64,000 nucleotides of DNA from Hydrogenophaga palleronii NBRC 102513 (lineage in GTDB: Bacteria; Pseudomonadota; Gammaproteobacteria; Burkholderiales; Burkholderiaceae_C): NCBI RefSeq assembly GCF_001571225.1, contig NZ_BCTJ01000007.1, positions 1 through 64,000 on the forward strand. Reading direction: 5' to 3'. The notes under the pieces were generated by a model that had not been told where the DNA came from, did no database searches, and was given only the letters and a program-made list of their open reading frames with translations. This document shows positions 40,725-52,054 of the stretch, one piece after another; the stretch's first letter is position 1, and each line of letters begins with the position of its first letter. The position numbers and the translations under genes are program-made.

Positions 40725-41968
40725 GAGCGGTAGTCGGCGTTGATGGTCACGTACTCGTGGCTGAAGTCGCAGGTCCACACGGTTTCGCTGGCCTTACCCC
40801 GGCCGAGGCCGATGCGCACCAGGATCTCGGCCTGCTTCATCACACGCTGACCGTCTTCTTCCTTGTAGTCCGGGTGGCGTCCGCCGGCTCGGACCACATG
40901 CACGTCACCCAGGTGCAGGTCGATGGTGTTCACGTCGAGGTCGCCAATGCCGGCGTAACCCACGGCCGCCAGGATGCGGCCCAGATTCGGGTCACTGGCG
41001 AAAAAGGCGGTCTTGACCAGCGGCGAGTGCGCAACGGCATAAGCCGCCTGCAGGCACTCTGCCGCGTTGCGCCCGCCCTCGACCTGGATGGTGATGAACT
41101 TGGTTGCGCCTTCACCATCGCGCACGATGGCATGCGCCAGCTGGCGCGCCACCGGCGTCAGCGCGGCCAGCAGGGCCTGGCCGGCCGGGCTTTCCAGATC
41201 GGTGACCGGGGTGTTGCCGGCGCGGCCGGTGGCGATGACCACAAACGAATCGTTGGTGCTGGTGTCACCGTCCACCGTGACGCGGTTGAACGAGGCGTCG
41301 GCCAGGCGGCGGGCGAGTTCGCCCAGCAGGGTCGGTGCGACGTTGGCGTCGGTGGCCAGGAAGCCCAGCATGGTGGCCATGTTGGGCCGGATCATGCCGG
41401 CGCCCTTGGCGATGCCGGTGGCACTGACCGGGCGGCCATCGAGCTCGAAGCGCTGGCTGCAGGCCTTGGGCAGCGTGTCGGTGGTCATGATGCCCTGGGC
41501 CGCGGACAGCCACTGCTCGCCGCTGTCGTGCTGCGCCTGGGCCGCGTCGGCCAGCGCCGCCGGCAGGCCGGCCAGCAGGCGGTCCAGCGGCAGCGGTTCC
41601 ATGATCACGCCGGTGGAAAACGGCAGCACCTGTTCGTGGTCCAGGTCCAGCGAGCGGGCCAGTGCGTTGCAGGTCTGGCGCGCGTTGGCCAAGCCAGGCT
41701 CGCCGGTGCCGGCATTCGCGTTGCCGGTGTTGATCACCAGCGCACGCACCGCCTGCCCCGAGGCCAGGTGCTCGCGGCACACCTGCACCGGCGCGGCGGC
41801 ATAACGGTTCTGCGTGAACACGGCGCCCACGGCGCTGCCTTCATCGAGCAGGAACACCGTGAGGTCCTTGCGATTGGCTTTGCGGATGCCCGCTTGCGCC
41901 ACACCGATGCGCACGCCCGCGATGGGCAGCAGATCCTGGGCCAGGGGGGCGTTGAGTTGAACAGGCAT
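40721..41968 (-). CDS. argJ: Bifunctional ornithine acetyltransferase/N-acetylglutamate synthase
   Basis: 415-residue ArgJ. The proenzyme cleaves itself at the MAT|ML-type site in [21 protein letters not shown] near residues 180-200, leaving Thr as nucleophile. [13 protein letters not shown] and [12 protein letters not shown] are further signatures. It moves acetyl groups from acetylornithine to glutamate in arginine synthesis. 74 bases after secA. Confidence 0.95.
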   Translation of the reverse strand: MPVQLNAPLAQDLLPIAGVRIGVAQAGIRKANRKDLTVFLLDEGSAVGAVFTQNRYAAAPVQVCREHLASGQAVRALVINTGNANAGTGEPGLANARQTCNALARSLDLDHEQVLPFSTGVIMEPLPLDRLLAGLPAALADAAQAQHDSGEQWLSAAQGIMTTDTLPKACSQRFELDGRPVSATGIAKGAGMIRPNMATMLGFLATDANVAPTLLGELARRLADASFNRVTVDGDTSTNDSFVVIATGRAGNTPVTDLESPAGQALLAALTPVARQLAHAIVRDGEGATKFITIQVEGGRNAAECLQAAYAVAHSPLVKTAFFASDPNLGRILAAVGYAGIGDLDVNTIDLHLGDVHVVRAGGRHPDYKEEDGQRVMKQAEILVRIGLGRGKASETVWTCDFSHEYVTINADYRS

Positions 41969-41991
41969 GTGAACTCCGTGGAAGAACCGGG

Positions 41992-42033
41992 GGCGCCCAG
42001 ACGGCTGCGAAGCGGCGGGCGCCTAAAGGCGCC
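41992..42033. other. Three GGCGCC blocks between secA and argJ
   Basis: GGCGCC occurs at 41992-41997, 42018-42023 and 42028-42033. Being self-complementary, any two can pair, so the secA-argJ gap can form alternative hairpins. No T run. Confidence 0.3.
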
Positions 42034-42042
42034 GCACCACTG

Positions 42043-44805
<2,763 letters not shown>

Positions 44806-44940
44806 ACGTGCGGGCCTGCCACAGGCACCCTGGGGATTCCGGGCAGGCAAATGAGGAAGGGAGGGCTCTTTCGAACCCGGGGAGAACAGACGCGGGAGCT
44901 ACCCGGAATGTGCTGGCGAACGCTGGGCTTTCAAGAGCAA
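44806..44940 (-). promoter_or_regulatory. Structured secA leader that hides the ribosome site
   Basis: About 135 bases lie between the -10 candidate and the secA ATG. GCCTGCC (44848-44842) pairs with GGCAGGC (44820-44814), and the only purine-rich Shine-Dalgarno-like tract lies in the second arm, eight bases before the ATG. This suggests translational control. Confidence 0.4.
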
Positions 44941-44947
44941 AGCGCGC

Positions 44948-44953
44948 ATTTTA
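44948..44953 (-). promoter_or_regulatory. Candidate -10 box for secA
   Basis: TAAAAT on the minus strand, 20 bases beyond the stop of the M23 peptidase gene. No good -35 hexamer at 16-18 bases. Confidence 0.4.
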
Positions 44954-44973
44954 CCCGCCGAACCCAGGCCCGC

Positions 44974-45927
44974 TCAGGGCTTGCGCGGGCCGGCCTGGGC
45001 CGCCTGGGCGGCGGCCACGTTTTCACCCGCCGCCAGGAAGCGCTGCGGGTCCTGCGGCACACCCGAAACCCAGACCTCGAAGTGGAGGTGCGGGCCGGTG
45101 GAGCGGCCAGTCGAGCCGACTTCGGCGATCTTCTGGCCACGTTTGACGATGTCGCCCTTCTTCACCAGCACCTTGGAGGCGTGGGCATAACGCGTGATCA
45201 GGTCGTTGCCGTGGTCGACCTCGACCATGTTGCCGTAGGCGGCGTGGTACTCCTGCACCACCACCACGCCACCGGCCGCGGCCAGGATGGGGGTGCCGGT
45301 GTCGGACGGGAAATCCAGCCCGGTGTGCAGCGCCGAGCGCCCGGTGATCGGGTCGATGCGGAAACCGAAGGCCGAGCCCACCGGCACACCCACCACCGGT
45401 TTTTCGGTCGGCACCATGGTGCGCTGGATCTTCTGGTCGAACAGGCGCGACTCCACCACCGTGAGCCAGTCCACGCGGGAACCGGTGCTCTGGTCGATGC
45501 GGTCGAGCGCACCCATCAGCTCGTCCATGCTGATGTCGCGGCTGGCCACCAGCGCACCGCCGGAACCCAGGGGGGTCGTCTTGAACTCGGTCGGGCTCAA
45601 GCCGGCCAGGCCGGCCACGCGTTCGCCCAGCGAGTCGATCTGCACCATGCGCGCCTGCATTTCGCCCAGCTTGCGCGCCATCGCATCCAGGTTGGCGCGC
45701 AGGTAGGCGTTCTGGGAGTTGGCGTCGTCCTGGTGCACCAGCCGCGCCACCGGGGCGAAGCCGGGCCAGCCCTGGCGCACGCCCTCGAGAAACACCCAGT
45801 GGTAGGTGGTGATGGCGCCCAGCATCAGCAACACCGACGCCAGCGCACCGGCGGCCACCAGCTTGAAACCGTTGAGATGCAGGGCGCGGCTTTTGGCCAG
45901 CCAAGCATCCGTGATAATGATGTGCAC
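44974..45927 (-). CDS. M23 family metallopeptidase, membrane anchored
   Basis: 317 residues from the GTG at 45927, which has a purine-rich AAGAAGAG ribosome site. One N-terminal membrane segment (VAAGALASVLLMLGAITTYHW, about residues 22-42) precedes a coiled stretch. The LytM/M23 domain follows, with zinc motifs HTGLDFPSDTGTP and GPHLHFEVW. It is probably a periplasmic peptidoglycan endopeptidase or an activator of amidases. It lies upstream of secA and divergent from dciA, an order I recall from other betaproteobacteria. Confidence 0.9.
   Translation of the reverse strand: MHIIITDAWLAKSRALHLNGFKLVAAGALASVLLMLGAITTYHWVFLEGVRQGWPGFAPVARLVHQDDANSQNAYLRANLDAMARKLGEMQARMVQIDSLGERVAGLAGLSPTEFKTTPLGSGGALVASRDISMDELMGALDRIDQSTGSRVDWLTVVESRLFDQKIQRTMVPTEKPVVGVPVGSAFGFRIDPITGRSALHTGLDFPSDTGTPILAAAGGVVVVQEYHAAYGNMVEVDHGNDLITRYAHASKVLVKKGDIVKRGQKIAEVGSTGRSTGPHLHFEVWVSGVPQDPQRFLAAGENVAAAQAAQAGPRKP
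45913..45918 (+). promoter_or_regulatory. Candidate -10 box for dciA inside the M23 start
   Basis: GATAAT on the plus strand lies within the first codons of the oppositely transcribed M23 gene. It would give a 56-base leader to dciA. A perfect TTGACA on the minus strand (45988-45983) overlaps the dciA start codon and may serve the M23 gene. Confidence 0.35.
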
Positions 45928-45981
45928 TCTTCTTACCTTCTTTCCTGTGCGCTCCGGCATCCACCGGAATGCCCCCAACGC

Positions 45982-46299
45982 ATGTCAACCGGCCACCGTT
46001 CCCACATCATGCTCAGCCTCGAGCAGGCCGTGGGCGCAGCGCCCACGTTGGCCGCTCTGCAGGAACGCATCCGGGAATCCCGCTGGTGCCTGGACCAGAT
46101 CCAGCACCTGATCCCGGCCACCCTGCGCCCGCACGTGCGGCCAGGGCCACTGCAAGACCAGGAATGGTGCCTGCTGGTGGCCAGCGCCGCGGCCTCAACC
46201 AAATTGCGCCAGCTGCTGCCATCGCTGCAGCAGGCATTGACCCAAAGGGGTGCGCAGGTTAACGCAATCCGCATCAAAGTCCAAACGCCGGGACGATGA
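45982..46299 (+). CDS. dciA: DciA-type DUF721 protein
   Basis: 105-residue DUF721 domain protein with the pattern LPATLRPHVRPGPLQDQEWCLLVASAAASTKLRQLLPSL read in short form here: LIPATLRPHVRPG then LLVASAAASTKLRQLLP. DUF721 proteins of the DciA group recruit the replicative helicase DnaB in bacteria lacking DnaC/DnaI. The assignment rests on the domain and on the position divergent to the M23-secA pair. Fifty-four bases separate the two divergent genes. Confidence 0.83.
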   Translation: MSTGHRSHIMLSLEQAVGAAPTLAALQERIRESRWCLDQIQHLIPATLRPHVRPGPLQDQEWCLLVASAAASTKLRQLLPSLQQALTQRGAQVNAIRIKVQTPGR

Positions 46300-46542
46300 A
46301 TGCCCCTGCAACGGGGGCGGGCGGCGCCGGCACCCCACCAGCCAGCCCGGCGGGCGATCGGTCGAATCCGTCATGCCACGATCCCCCCGTCATCCGAAGT
46401 GAAAGAATTTGCGTGTAGCATGCCCGGCACGGACGTGGCCTTCCTGATCCAGATTCAGCTGCACCGCCCCTCAATCAGAGGCCTTTCTACTGCGTGAATC
46501 TCCTTTTTTTGATGCTTTTCTCCAATACCCACCCGACTCCCC

Positions 46543-47070
46543 ATGTTTGAAAACGTTCGCGCCGACTACCAGGCGCATGGCAGAAAGTGGGGGGCGCAGG
46601 GTTTCTGGGTCATGCTCGTTTACCGCTTTGGCCGGTGGCGCTACGGCATCCGTCCGGCCATTCTGCGCAAGCCCTTCTCCTTCCTTTACAAGGTGATGTT
46701 CAAGCTCGTGCAGGTGGTGGCTGGCGTTGAACTCCCCTGTGAAGTCACGGTCGGGAAGAACTTTGTCATCGATCACTTCGGCGGCATCGTGATCAGCGGG
46801 TATGCCCGGTTTGGCGACAACTGCAGGATTCGCACCGGCGTGGTGGTGGGCCTGTCGCGTGTCGAAGACCCTTGCGCACCGGTGTTTGGCAACAACGTGG
46901 ACATCGGAGCTGGCGCCAAGGTGCTGGGCCGTGTGACCGTGGGCGACAACGTGTTGATCGGCGCGAACTCGGTGGTCACCCGTGACGTGCCTTCCGATTC
47001 CATTGCAGTGGGCCTGCCCGCCGTGGTCAAGCCGCGCCGGCAGCCTGCGCCCTCCAGCCAGGCCAGCTGA
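46543..47070 (+). CDS. Serine acetyltransferase-like hexapeptide protein
   Basis: 175-residue left-handed beta-helix acyltransferase. It has an N-terminal helical part (WVMLVYRFGRWRYG), then hexapeptide repeats (VGKNFVIDHFGGIVISGYARFGDN, VDIGAGAKVLGRVTVGDN), ending ANSVVTRDVPSDSIAVGLPA. This resembles short CysE-like transferases often found in polysaccharide clusters more than housekeeping CysE. No polysaccharide genes are nearby. Codons look less extreme in G/C third bases than in neighbours. It ends 19 bases from the tRNA-Thr 3' end. Upstream, 46300-46542 holds no gene and no clear promoter. Confidence 0.82.
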   Translation: MFENVRADYQAHGRKWGAQGFWVMLVYRFGRWRYGIRPAILRKPFSFLYKVMFKLVQVVAGVELPCEVTVGKNFVIDHFGGIVISGYARFGDNCRIRTGVVVGLSRVEDPCAPVFGNNVDIGAGAKVLGRVTVGDNVLIGANSVVTRDVPSDSIAVGLPAVVKPRRQPAPSSQAS

Positions 47071-47089
47071 GGCGCGCGCCTGGCAGTGA

Positions 47090-47165
<76 letters not shown>

Positions 47166-47179
47166 GGGACCCGAAAATT

Positions 47180-47740
47180 TTACTTGACGCGCTTGAGCTG
47201 CGGTCGGCCACCGGACCGCGCAGGGCTCGGGCTGGCAGGCGGCGGTTCGGGCGTCTCACCGTCTTCCGCCGCGGTTGCGGGCGTGTCACTCGGCACCGAG
47301 CGCAGCGCACCTCTGGCCGGGCTGTCGGGTGCACTGTCGCCCTCGAGCTCGGCACCCTCTTGCTCGTCCGGCACCACGGCGGCATCCACCGCCGATCCGG
47401 CCACGGCAGCGGGTGGCGGCGCCGGGAACGCCATGCCCTGCCCGTTTTCGCGCGCATAGATGGCGATGACATGGCTGACCGGCACCACGATCTCGCGAGC
47501 GACGCCGCCGAAGCGGGCTTTGAACTCGATGAAGTCGTTGCCCAGCTTGAGCGAGCTGGTGGCGTCCATGCTCACGTTCAGCACGATCTCACCGTTCTTC
47601 ACGAACTCCATCGGCACGCGCACCGAGGCGTCGACCTGCACCGCGATGTAGGGCGAGAACCCGTTGTCGGCACACCATTCGTGCAAGGCACGGATCAGGT
47701 AGGGCCGGGTGGAAGGGGTTTCGGTTTCGAAGGCACTCAT
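47180..47740 (-). CDS. sspB: ClpXP specificity factor SspB
   Basis: 186-residue SspB. The substrate-binding domain covers about residues 1-105 (TRPYLIRALHEWCADNGFSPYI, GEIVLNVSMDATSSLKLGND). A long Ala/Pro/Ser linker then ends in RPQLKRVK, the basic C-terminal tail that docks on the ClpX N domain. It delivers ssrA-tagged proteins to ClpXP. Follows sspA by 40 bases; a tRNA-Thr gene lies just downstream. Confidence 0.94.
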   Translation of the reverse strand: MSAFETETPSTRPYLIRALHEWCADNGFSPYIAVQVDASVRVPMEFVKNGEIVLNVSMDATSSLKLGNDFIEFKARFGGVAREIVVPVSHVIAIYARENGQGMAFPAPPPAAVAGSAVDAAVVPDEQEGAELEGDSAPDSPARGALRSVPSDTPATAAEDGETPEPPPASPSPARSGGRPQLKRVK

Positions 47741-47780
47741 GGCGTTGCGGGAACCCGGCTCCTGCGAGCCGGGGTGTCCA

Positions 47781-48392
47781 TCACTTGCGCATGACCTTTT
47801 CGGACGGCGTCAGCGCTTCGATGTAGGCCGGGCGCGAGAAGATGCGTTCGGCGTACTTGAGCAGGGGTGCCGCGTTCTTGCTCAGCTCGATGCCGTAGAA
47901 GTCGAGGCGCCAGAGCAGCGGAGCGATCGCCACGTCGAGCATGGAGAAGTTGTCACCCAGCATGAACTTGTTCTTCAGGAACACCGGGGCAAGCTGGGTC
48001 AGGCGGTCGCGGATGTGCGCACGGGCCTTTTCCAGCGCCTTGTCGTTGCCCTTAGTGCTGCGCGATTCGAGCATGGAGACGTGCGTGAACAGCTCCTTCT
48101 CGAAGTTGAGCAGGAACAGGCGCACGCGCGCGCGGTCCACCGGGTCGCCGGGCATCAGCTGGGGATGCGGGAAGCGCTCGTCGATGTACTCGTTGATGAT
48201 GTTCGACTCGTACAGGATCAGATCGCGTTCGACCAGAATCGGCACCTGGCCGTACGGGTTCATGACGCTGATGTCCTCGGGCTTGTTGTAGAGGTCAACA
48301 TCCCGGATTTCGAAATCCATGCCCTTTTCGAACAACACGAAACGGCAGCGGTGGGAGTAGGGGCAGGTGGTGCCCGAATACAAGACCATCAT
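47781..48392 (-). CDS. sspA: Stringent starvation protein A (GST-like)
   Basis: 203-residue protein of the glutathione S-transferase fold. The N-terminal thioredoxin-like part (LYSGTTCPYSHRCRFVLFEKGMDFEI) and VPILVERDLILYESNIINEYIDE are SspA signatures. SspA binds RNA polymerase and acts in starvation and acid stress. An AAGGAGCC ribosome site is present. A strong hairpin with a T run lies only 20 bases upstream of the ATG, see the terminator entry. Confidence 0.94.
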   Translation of the reverse strand: MMVLYSGTTCPYSHRCRFVLFEKGMDFEIRDVDLYNKPEDISVMNPYGQVPILVERDLILYESNIINEYIDERFPHPQLMPGDPVDRARVRLFLLNFEKELFTHVSMLESRSTKGNDKALEKARAHIRDRLTQLAPVFLKNKFMLGDNFSMLDVAIAPLLWRLDFYGIELSKNAAPLLKYAERIFSRPAYIEALTPSEKVMRK

Positions 48393-48411
48393 GAGGAAGG
48401 CTCCTTAAAGC

Positions 48412-48460
48412 AAAAAACAGTGGTTTGCATATGCGCCGGGTCGGCACTGCAAACCACTGT
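48412..48460 (-). terminator. Terminator-like hairpin between petC and sspA
   Basis: Perfect 13-base inverted repeat: TGCAAACCACTGT at 48448-48460 and ACAGTGGTTTGCA at 48417-48429, with an 18-base loop. On the minus strand it is followed at once by TTTTTGCTTT. It would end petABC transcripts, yet it stands directly before the sspA ribosome site. Confidence 0.85.
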
Positions 48461-48504
48461 GGAACGGTCGGGACGGGCTCGGGGCCCGGCCCAGCCGGAT
48501 CGGA

Positions 48505-49260
48505 TTATTTGACGTCTTTCCAGTACGAGGCGTTCAGGCGCCAGGCCACCAGGCTGAAGACGAACAGGAACAGCAGCACCCAGACACCGAGGCGCACGCG
48601 CGTGTTCTGGGCCGGCTCGGCCATCCACTGCAGGTAGGCCACCAGGTCGCCGACGTTGTCGTCGAACGCGGCTTCGCTCAGGGTGCCGGGCTTGACCGTG
48701 GACCAGCCCTTGACGCGATCCACCTCGTGGCCGTGGCTCATCACCTTTTCGTACACCGGCTGGCGCTCGCCCTGCAGTTCCCACAGGGGGTTGGGCATGC
48801 CGATGTTCGGGAAGGCGAGGTTGTTCCAGCCGGTGGGCTTGGTCTCGTCGCGGTAGTAGGAGCGCATCAGCGTGTAGACGTAGTCGGCACCGGTGCCGGC
48901 GTGGCTGGAGCGCGAGCGGGCAACCAGGGTCAGGTCGGGCGGGTTGGCGCCGAACCAGGCCTTGGCCTGCTTGGGATCGATCGAGGCCTTCATGGTGTCA
49001 CCGATCTTGTCGGTGGCGAAGACCAGGTTGTCGGCGATCTGCTTGTCGTTCAGGCCGATGTCGCGCAGGCGGTTGTAGCGCATGAACGCCGCCGAGTGGC
49101 AGCTCAGGCAGTAGTTGACGAACAGCTTGGCACCGTTTTGCAGCGAGGCCATGTCATTGGTGCGCTGGGGCGCCTTGTCCAGGGGAATGCCACCACCGGC
49201 GGCCAGGGCCGCCCCCGACATGCCCAGGGCCAGCATGAAGCCCAAGAGGATTTTTTTCAT
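48505..49260 (-). CDS. petC: Cytochrome c1 of the bc1 complex
   Basis: 251-residue c-type cytochrome. Signal peptide MKKILLGFMLALGMSGAALA (about 1-20). The haem motif is C51-x-x-C54-H55 in NYCLSCHSAAFMRYNRL, and the axial Met is probably in the GMPNPLWEL region. A single C-terminal membrane anchor (VWVLLFLFVFSLVAWRLNASYW) closes the protein. It passes electrons from the Rieske protein to soluble cytochrome c. ATG at 49260 has GGAGAG eight bases upstream. Confidence 0.95.
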   Translation of the reverse strand: MKKILLGFMLALGMSGAALAAGGGIPLDKAPQRTNDMASLQNGAKLFVNYCLSCHSAAFMRYNRLRDIGLNDKQIADNLVFATDKIGDTMKASIDPKQAKAWFGANPPDLTLVARSRSSHAGTGADYVYTLMRSYYRDETKPTGWNNLAFPNIGMPNPLWELQGERQPVYEKVMSHGHEVDRVKGWSTVKPGTLSEAAFDDNVGDLVAYLQWMAEPAQNTRVRLGVWVLLFLFVFSLVAWRLNASYWKDVK

Positions 49261-49292
49261 TTGCTTGACTCTCCGCATTGGCTCTTTGGGGT

Positions 49293-50693
49293 TCAGTGGG
49301 GCTGGAAGGTGACGCGCTTGGGCACGGGCTTGAATTCGCCGATGCGGCTCCACCAGGGCATCAGGAGGAAGAAGCCGAAGTAGAACAGCGTGCCAACCTG
49401 GGAAACGCGCTCGCCGATAGGCGATGGCGGCAGCACCCCGAGGTAGCCCAGGATCAGGAAGTTGATCACGAACAGCGTGTAGAGCCACTTGTTCCAGCTC
49501 GGGCGGTAGCGGATCGACTTGACCGGGCTGTTGTCGAGCCAGGGCAGGAAGAACAGGATGACAACCGCGCCACCCATGGCGACCACGCCCCAGAACTTGG
49601 CGTCGATGGCCAGCATGAGCGCCACCAGCACCACGGCGCCACCGACGATCATGGCCTTGAAGATCGCACCGATCCTGGCTTTGAGCACGCCGAGCACGGC
49701 ACCCAGCAGCACGCAGGCGATCAGGGCGTACATCATCTCGCTGGTGATGGCACGCAGCATCGAATAGAAGGGCGTGAAGTACCAGACCGGCGCGATGTGC
49801 AGCGGCGTCACCAGCGGGTCGGCCGGGATGAAGTTGTTGTACTCGAGGAAGTAACCGCCGAACTCGGGGGCGAAGAAGATGATTGCCGAGAAGGCCATCA
49901 GGAACACCGTCACGCCCAGCAGGTCGTGCACCGTGTAGTAGGGGTGGAACGGAATGCCGTCGAGCGGCTTGCCCGAGGCGTCCTTGGTGGCCTTGATCTC
50001 GACGCCGTCGGGGTTGTTCGAGCCCACTTCGTGCAGCGCAATGATGTGCGCCACCACCAGACCCAGCAGCACCAGCGGCACGGCGATCACGTGGAAGCTG
50101 AAGAAGCGGTTCAGCGTCGCGTCACCCACCACGAAGTCGCCACGGATGAGCAGCGCCAGGTCAGGGCCGACAAAAGGAATCGCGGCGAACAGGTTCACGA
50201 TCACCTGCGCACCCCAGTAGGACATCTGGCCCCAGGGCAGCAGGTAGCCCATGAAGGCTTCGGCCATCAGGCACAGGAAGATCGCGCAGCCGAACACCCA
50301 GACCAGCTCGCGCGGCTTGCGGTAGCTGCCGTAGATCAGGCCGCGGAACATGTGCAGGTACACCACGACGAAGAACGCCGAGGCGCCGGTGGAGTGCATG
50401 TAGCGGATCAGCCAGCCCCAGGGCACGTCGCGCATGATGTACTCGACCGAAGCGAACGCCAGGTTGGCGTCGGGCTTGTAGTGCATCACCAGGAAGATCC
50501 CGGTCACGATCTGGATCACCAGCACCAGCAAGGCCAGCGAACCGAAGAAGTACCAGAAGTTGAAGTTCTTCGGTGCGTAGTACTCGGCCAGATGCTCGTT
50601 GTAGAGCTTGGACAGCGGAAACCGGTTGTCGATCCAGTTCAGGGCTTTCTGAGCGATCGGTGCGTCGGGGGAAATTTCTTTGAATTCAGCCAT
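49293..50693 (-). CDS. petB: Cytochrome b of the bc1 complex
   Basis: 466-residue cytochrome b with eight or more membrane helices and a C-terminal extension (to GEFKPVPKRVTFQPH). Haem-binding His pairs are in YMHSTGASAFFVVVYLHMF and FHVIAVPLVLLGLVVAHII. The quinol-oxidation site motif is PVWY (residues 302-305) instead of the usual PEWY. Also GDATLNRFFSFH and LLPWGQMSYWGAQ. Middle gene of petABC. ATG at 50693. Confidence 0.96.
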   Translation of the reverse strand: MAEFKEISPDAPIAQKALNWIDNRFPLSKLYNEHLAEYYAPKNFNFWYFFGSLALLVLVIQIVTGIFLVMHYKPDANLAFASVEYIMRDVPWGWLIRYMHSTGASAFFVVVYLHMFRGLIYGSYRKPRELVWVFGCAIFLCLMAEAFMGYLLPWGQMSYWGAQVIVNLFAAIPFVGPDLALLIRGDFVVGDATLNRFFSFHVIAVPLVLLGLVVAHIIALHEVGSNNPDGVEIKATKDASGKPLDGIPFHPYYTVHDLLGVTVFLMAFSAIIFFAPEFGGYFLEYNNFIPADPLVTPLHIAPVWYFTPFYSMLRAITSEMMYALIACVLLGAVLGVLKARIGAIFKAMIVGGAVVLVALMLAIDAKFWGVVAMGGAVVILFFLPWLDNSPVKSIRYRPSWNKWLYTLFVINFLILGYLGVLPPSPIGERVSQVGTLFYFGFFLLMPWWSRIGEFKPVPKRVTFQPH

Positions 50694-50736
50694 GGGGATG
50701 CCTCTGTGATCCGGGTGTCTGCCAGCGCCGCGCGGC

Positions 50737-51345
50737 TCAGGCCTGCTTCTCTTCGCCCACCAGCAGCGTGGTGTCGGAGAGGTAGTAGTGCGGCGGCACT
50801 TCCAGGTTGTCGGGTGCGGGCTTGTTCTTGAAGACACGGCCGGCGACGTCAAACGTCGAACCATGGCAGGCGCACAGGAAGCCACCCTTCCAGTCGTTCG
50901 GCAAAGATGGCTGCGGGCCAGGGGTGAGCTTGTCGCCAGGCGAGCATCCAAGGTGGGTGCAGATGCCGACGGTCACGAGGTACTCGGGCTTGATGGAGCG
51001 GTGCGTGTTCTTGGCGTAAGCCGGCGTGGGATAGGCCGTGCGGTCCGAATTCGGGTCGGCCAGTTCACCGTCGAGCGTTGGCAGGGCCGCCAGCTGCTCG
51101 GGCGTGCGACGCAGGATCCAGACCGGCTTGCCGCGCCATTCCACCACGATCTTCTCGCCCGGCTGGATGCCGGAGATGTCGACCTCCACCGGCGCACCGG
51201 CGGCACGGGCACGCTCGGACGGCTGGAAGGTGCTCACGAAGGGCACTGCGACAGCGGCTGCACCGGCGCCACCCATGGCGCAGGATGTGATCAGCCAGGT
51301 TCTGCGGCCGCGATCTACAGTCGCACCGGCGGTTGCTTCACTCAT
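50737..51345 (-). CDS. petA: Rieske iron-sulfur protein of the bc1 complex
   Basis: 202-residue Rieske protein. The N-terminal Tat-type anchor [23 protein letters not shown] keeps the protein attached to the membrane. The [2Fe-2S] ligands are in CTHLGCSP near residue 129 and CACHGSTFD near 157. First gene of petABC. As a folded Fe-S protein it is exported by Tat, whose genes lie 5 kb away in this window. Confidence 0.96.
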   Translation of the reverse strand: MSEATAGATVDRGRRTWLITSCAMGGAGAAAVAVPFVSTFQPSERARAAGAPVEVDISGIQPGEKIVVEWRGKPVWILRRTPEQLAALPTLDGELADPNSDRTAYPTPAYAKNTHRSIKPEYLVTVGICTHLGCSPGDKLTPGPQPSLPNDWKGGFLCACHGSTFDVAGRVFKNKPAPDNLEVPPHYYLSDTTLLVGEEKQA

Positions 51346-51393
51346 GGGGATCTTTCAATGAGGGTCGAGACGGGACACTTGGGACAACCCGGC

Positions 51394-51399
51394 ATTGTA
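51394..51399 (-). promoter_or_regulatory. Candidate -10 box for petABC
   Basis: TACAAT on the minus strand, 48 bases before the petA ATG, with a TTGACT seven bases further upstream (too close to serve as its -35). The same 248-base gap must also hold the mscL promoter. Confidence 0.45.
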
Positions 51400-51593
51400 C
51401 TGGAGCAGTCAAGGGGCTTTCCCGCTTGTCGGGGCGTGCGACTGGGCTATTGGCCGCGGTGCGGGCCGCCCTTTTGCACGCCATGGTGGCTGACGGCCCG
51501 GGCACCACCGCTTGTGTGAGAATCCCGCTGGAATACAGTCAGAAGGCTTGCTTTGTGCAGGCCACCAACCAATCTACGTTCAGGAGAGTCCAG

Positions 51594-52016
51594 ATGGGCA
51601 TGATGCAGGAATTCAAGGAATTTGCCGTCAAGGGCAATGTGATCGATCTCGCCGTGGGTGTGATCATCGGCGGAGCCTTCGGCAAGATCGTCACTTCCAT
51701 GGTGGAAGACATCATCATGCCCGTCGTGGGTGCCGTCTTCGGCAGCCTGGACTTCACCAACCTGTTCATCGCGCTCGGCAAGGTGCCCGAGGGCACGCCC
51801 CACACGCTGGCCGCGTTCAAGGCCGCCGGCGTGCCCACCCTGGCCTACGGCAGCTTCATCACCGTGGCGCTGAACTTCACCATCATGGCGTTCATCATCT
51901 TCATCATGGTGAAGCAGATCAACCGCCTCAAGCGCGAAGCCCCGCCAGCCGCTGCGCCGGCCACGCCCGAAGACATCCTGCTGCTGCGCGAAATCCGCGA
52001 CAACCTCAAGAAGTAA
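51594..52016 (+). CDS. mscL: Large-conductance mechanosensitive channel
   Basis: 140-residue MscL. The start [30 protein letters not shown] contains the amphipathic S1 helix and pore-lining TM1, and [22 protein letters not shown] is TM2. A charged helix bundle ends the protein ([15 protein letters not shown]). It opens under hypo-osmotic stress. The ATG at 51594 follows AGGAGAG. The upstream reading frame to 51333 is noncoding. Confidence 0.95.
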   Translation: MGMMQEFKEFAVKGNVIDLAVGVIIGGAFGKIVTSMVEDIIMPVVGAVFGSLDFTNLFIALGKVPEGTPHTLAAFKAAGVPTLAYGSFITVALNFTIMAFIIFIMVKQINRLKREAPPAAAPATPEDILLLREIRDNLKK

Positions 52017-52054
52017 ACACGCCTGCGGCCGGCACCCCGTGCCGGCCAGCCGCG

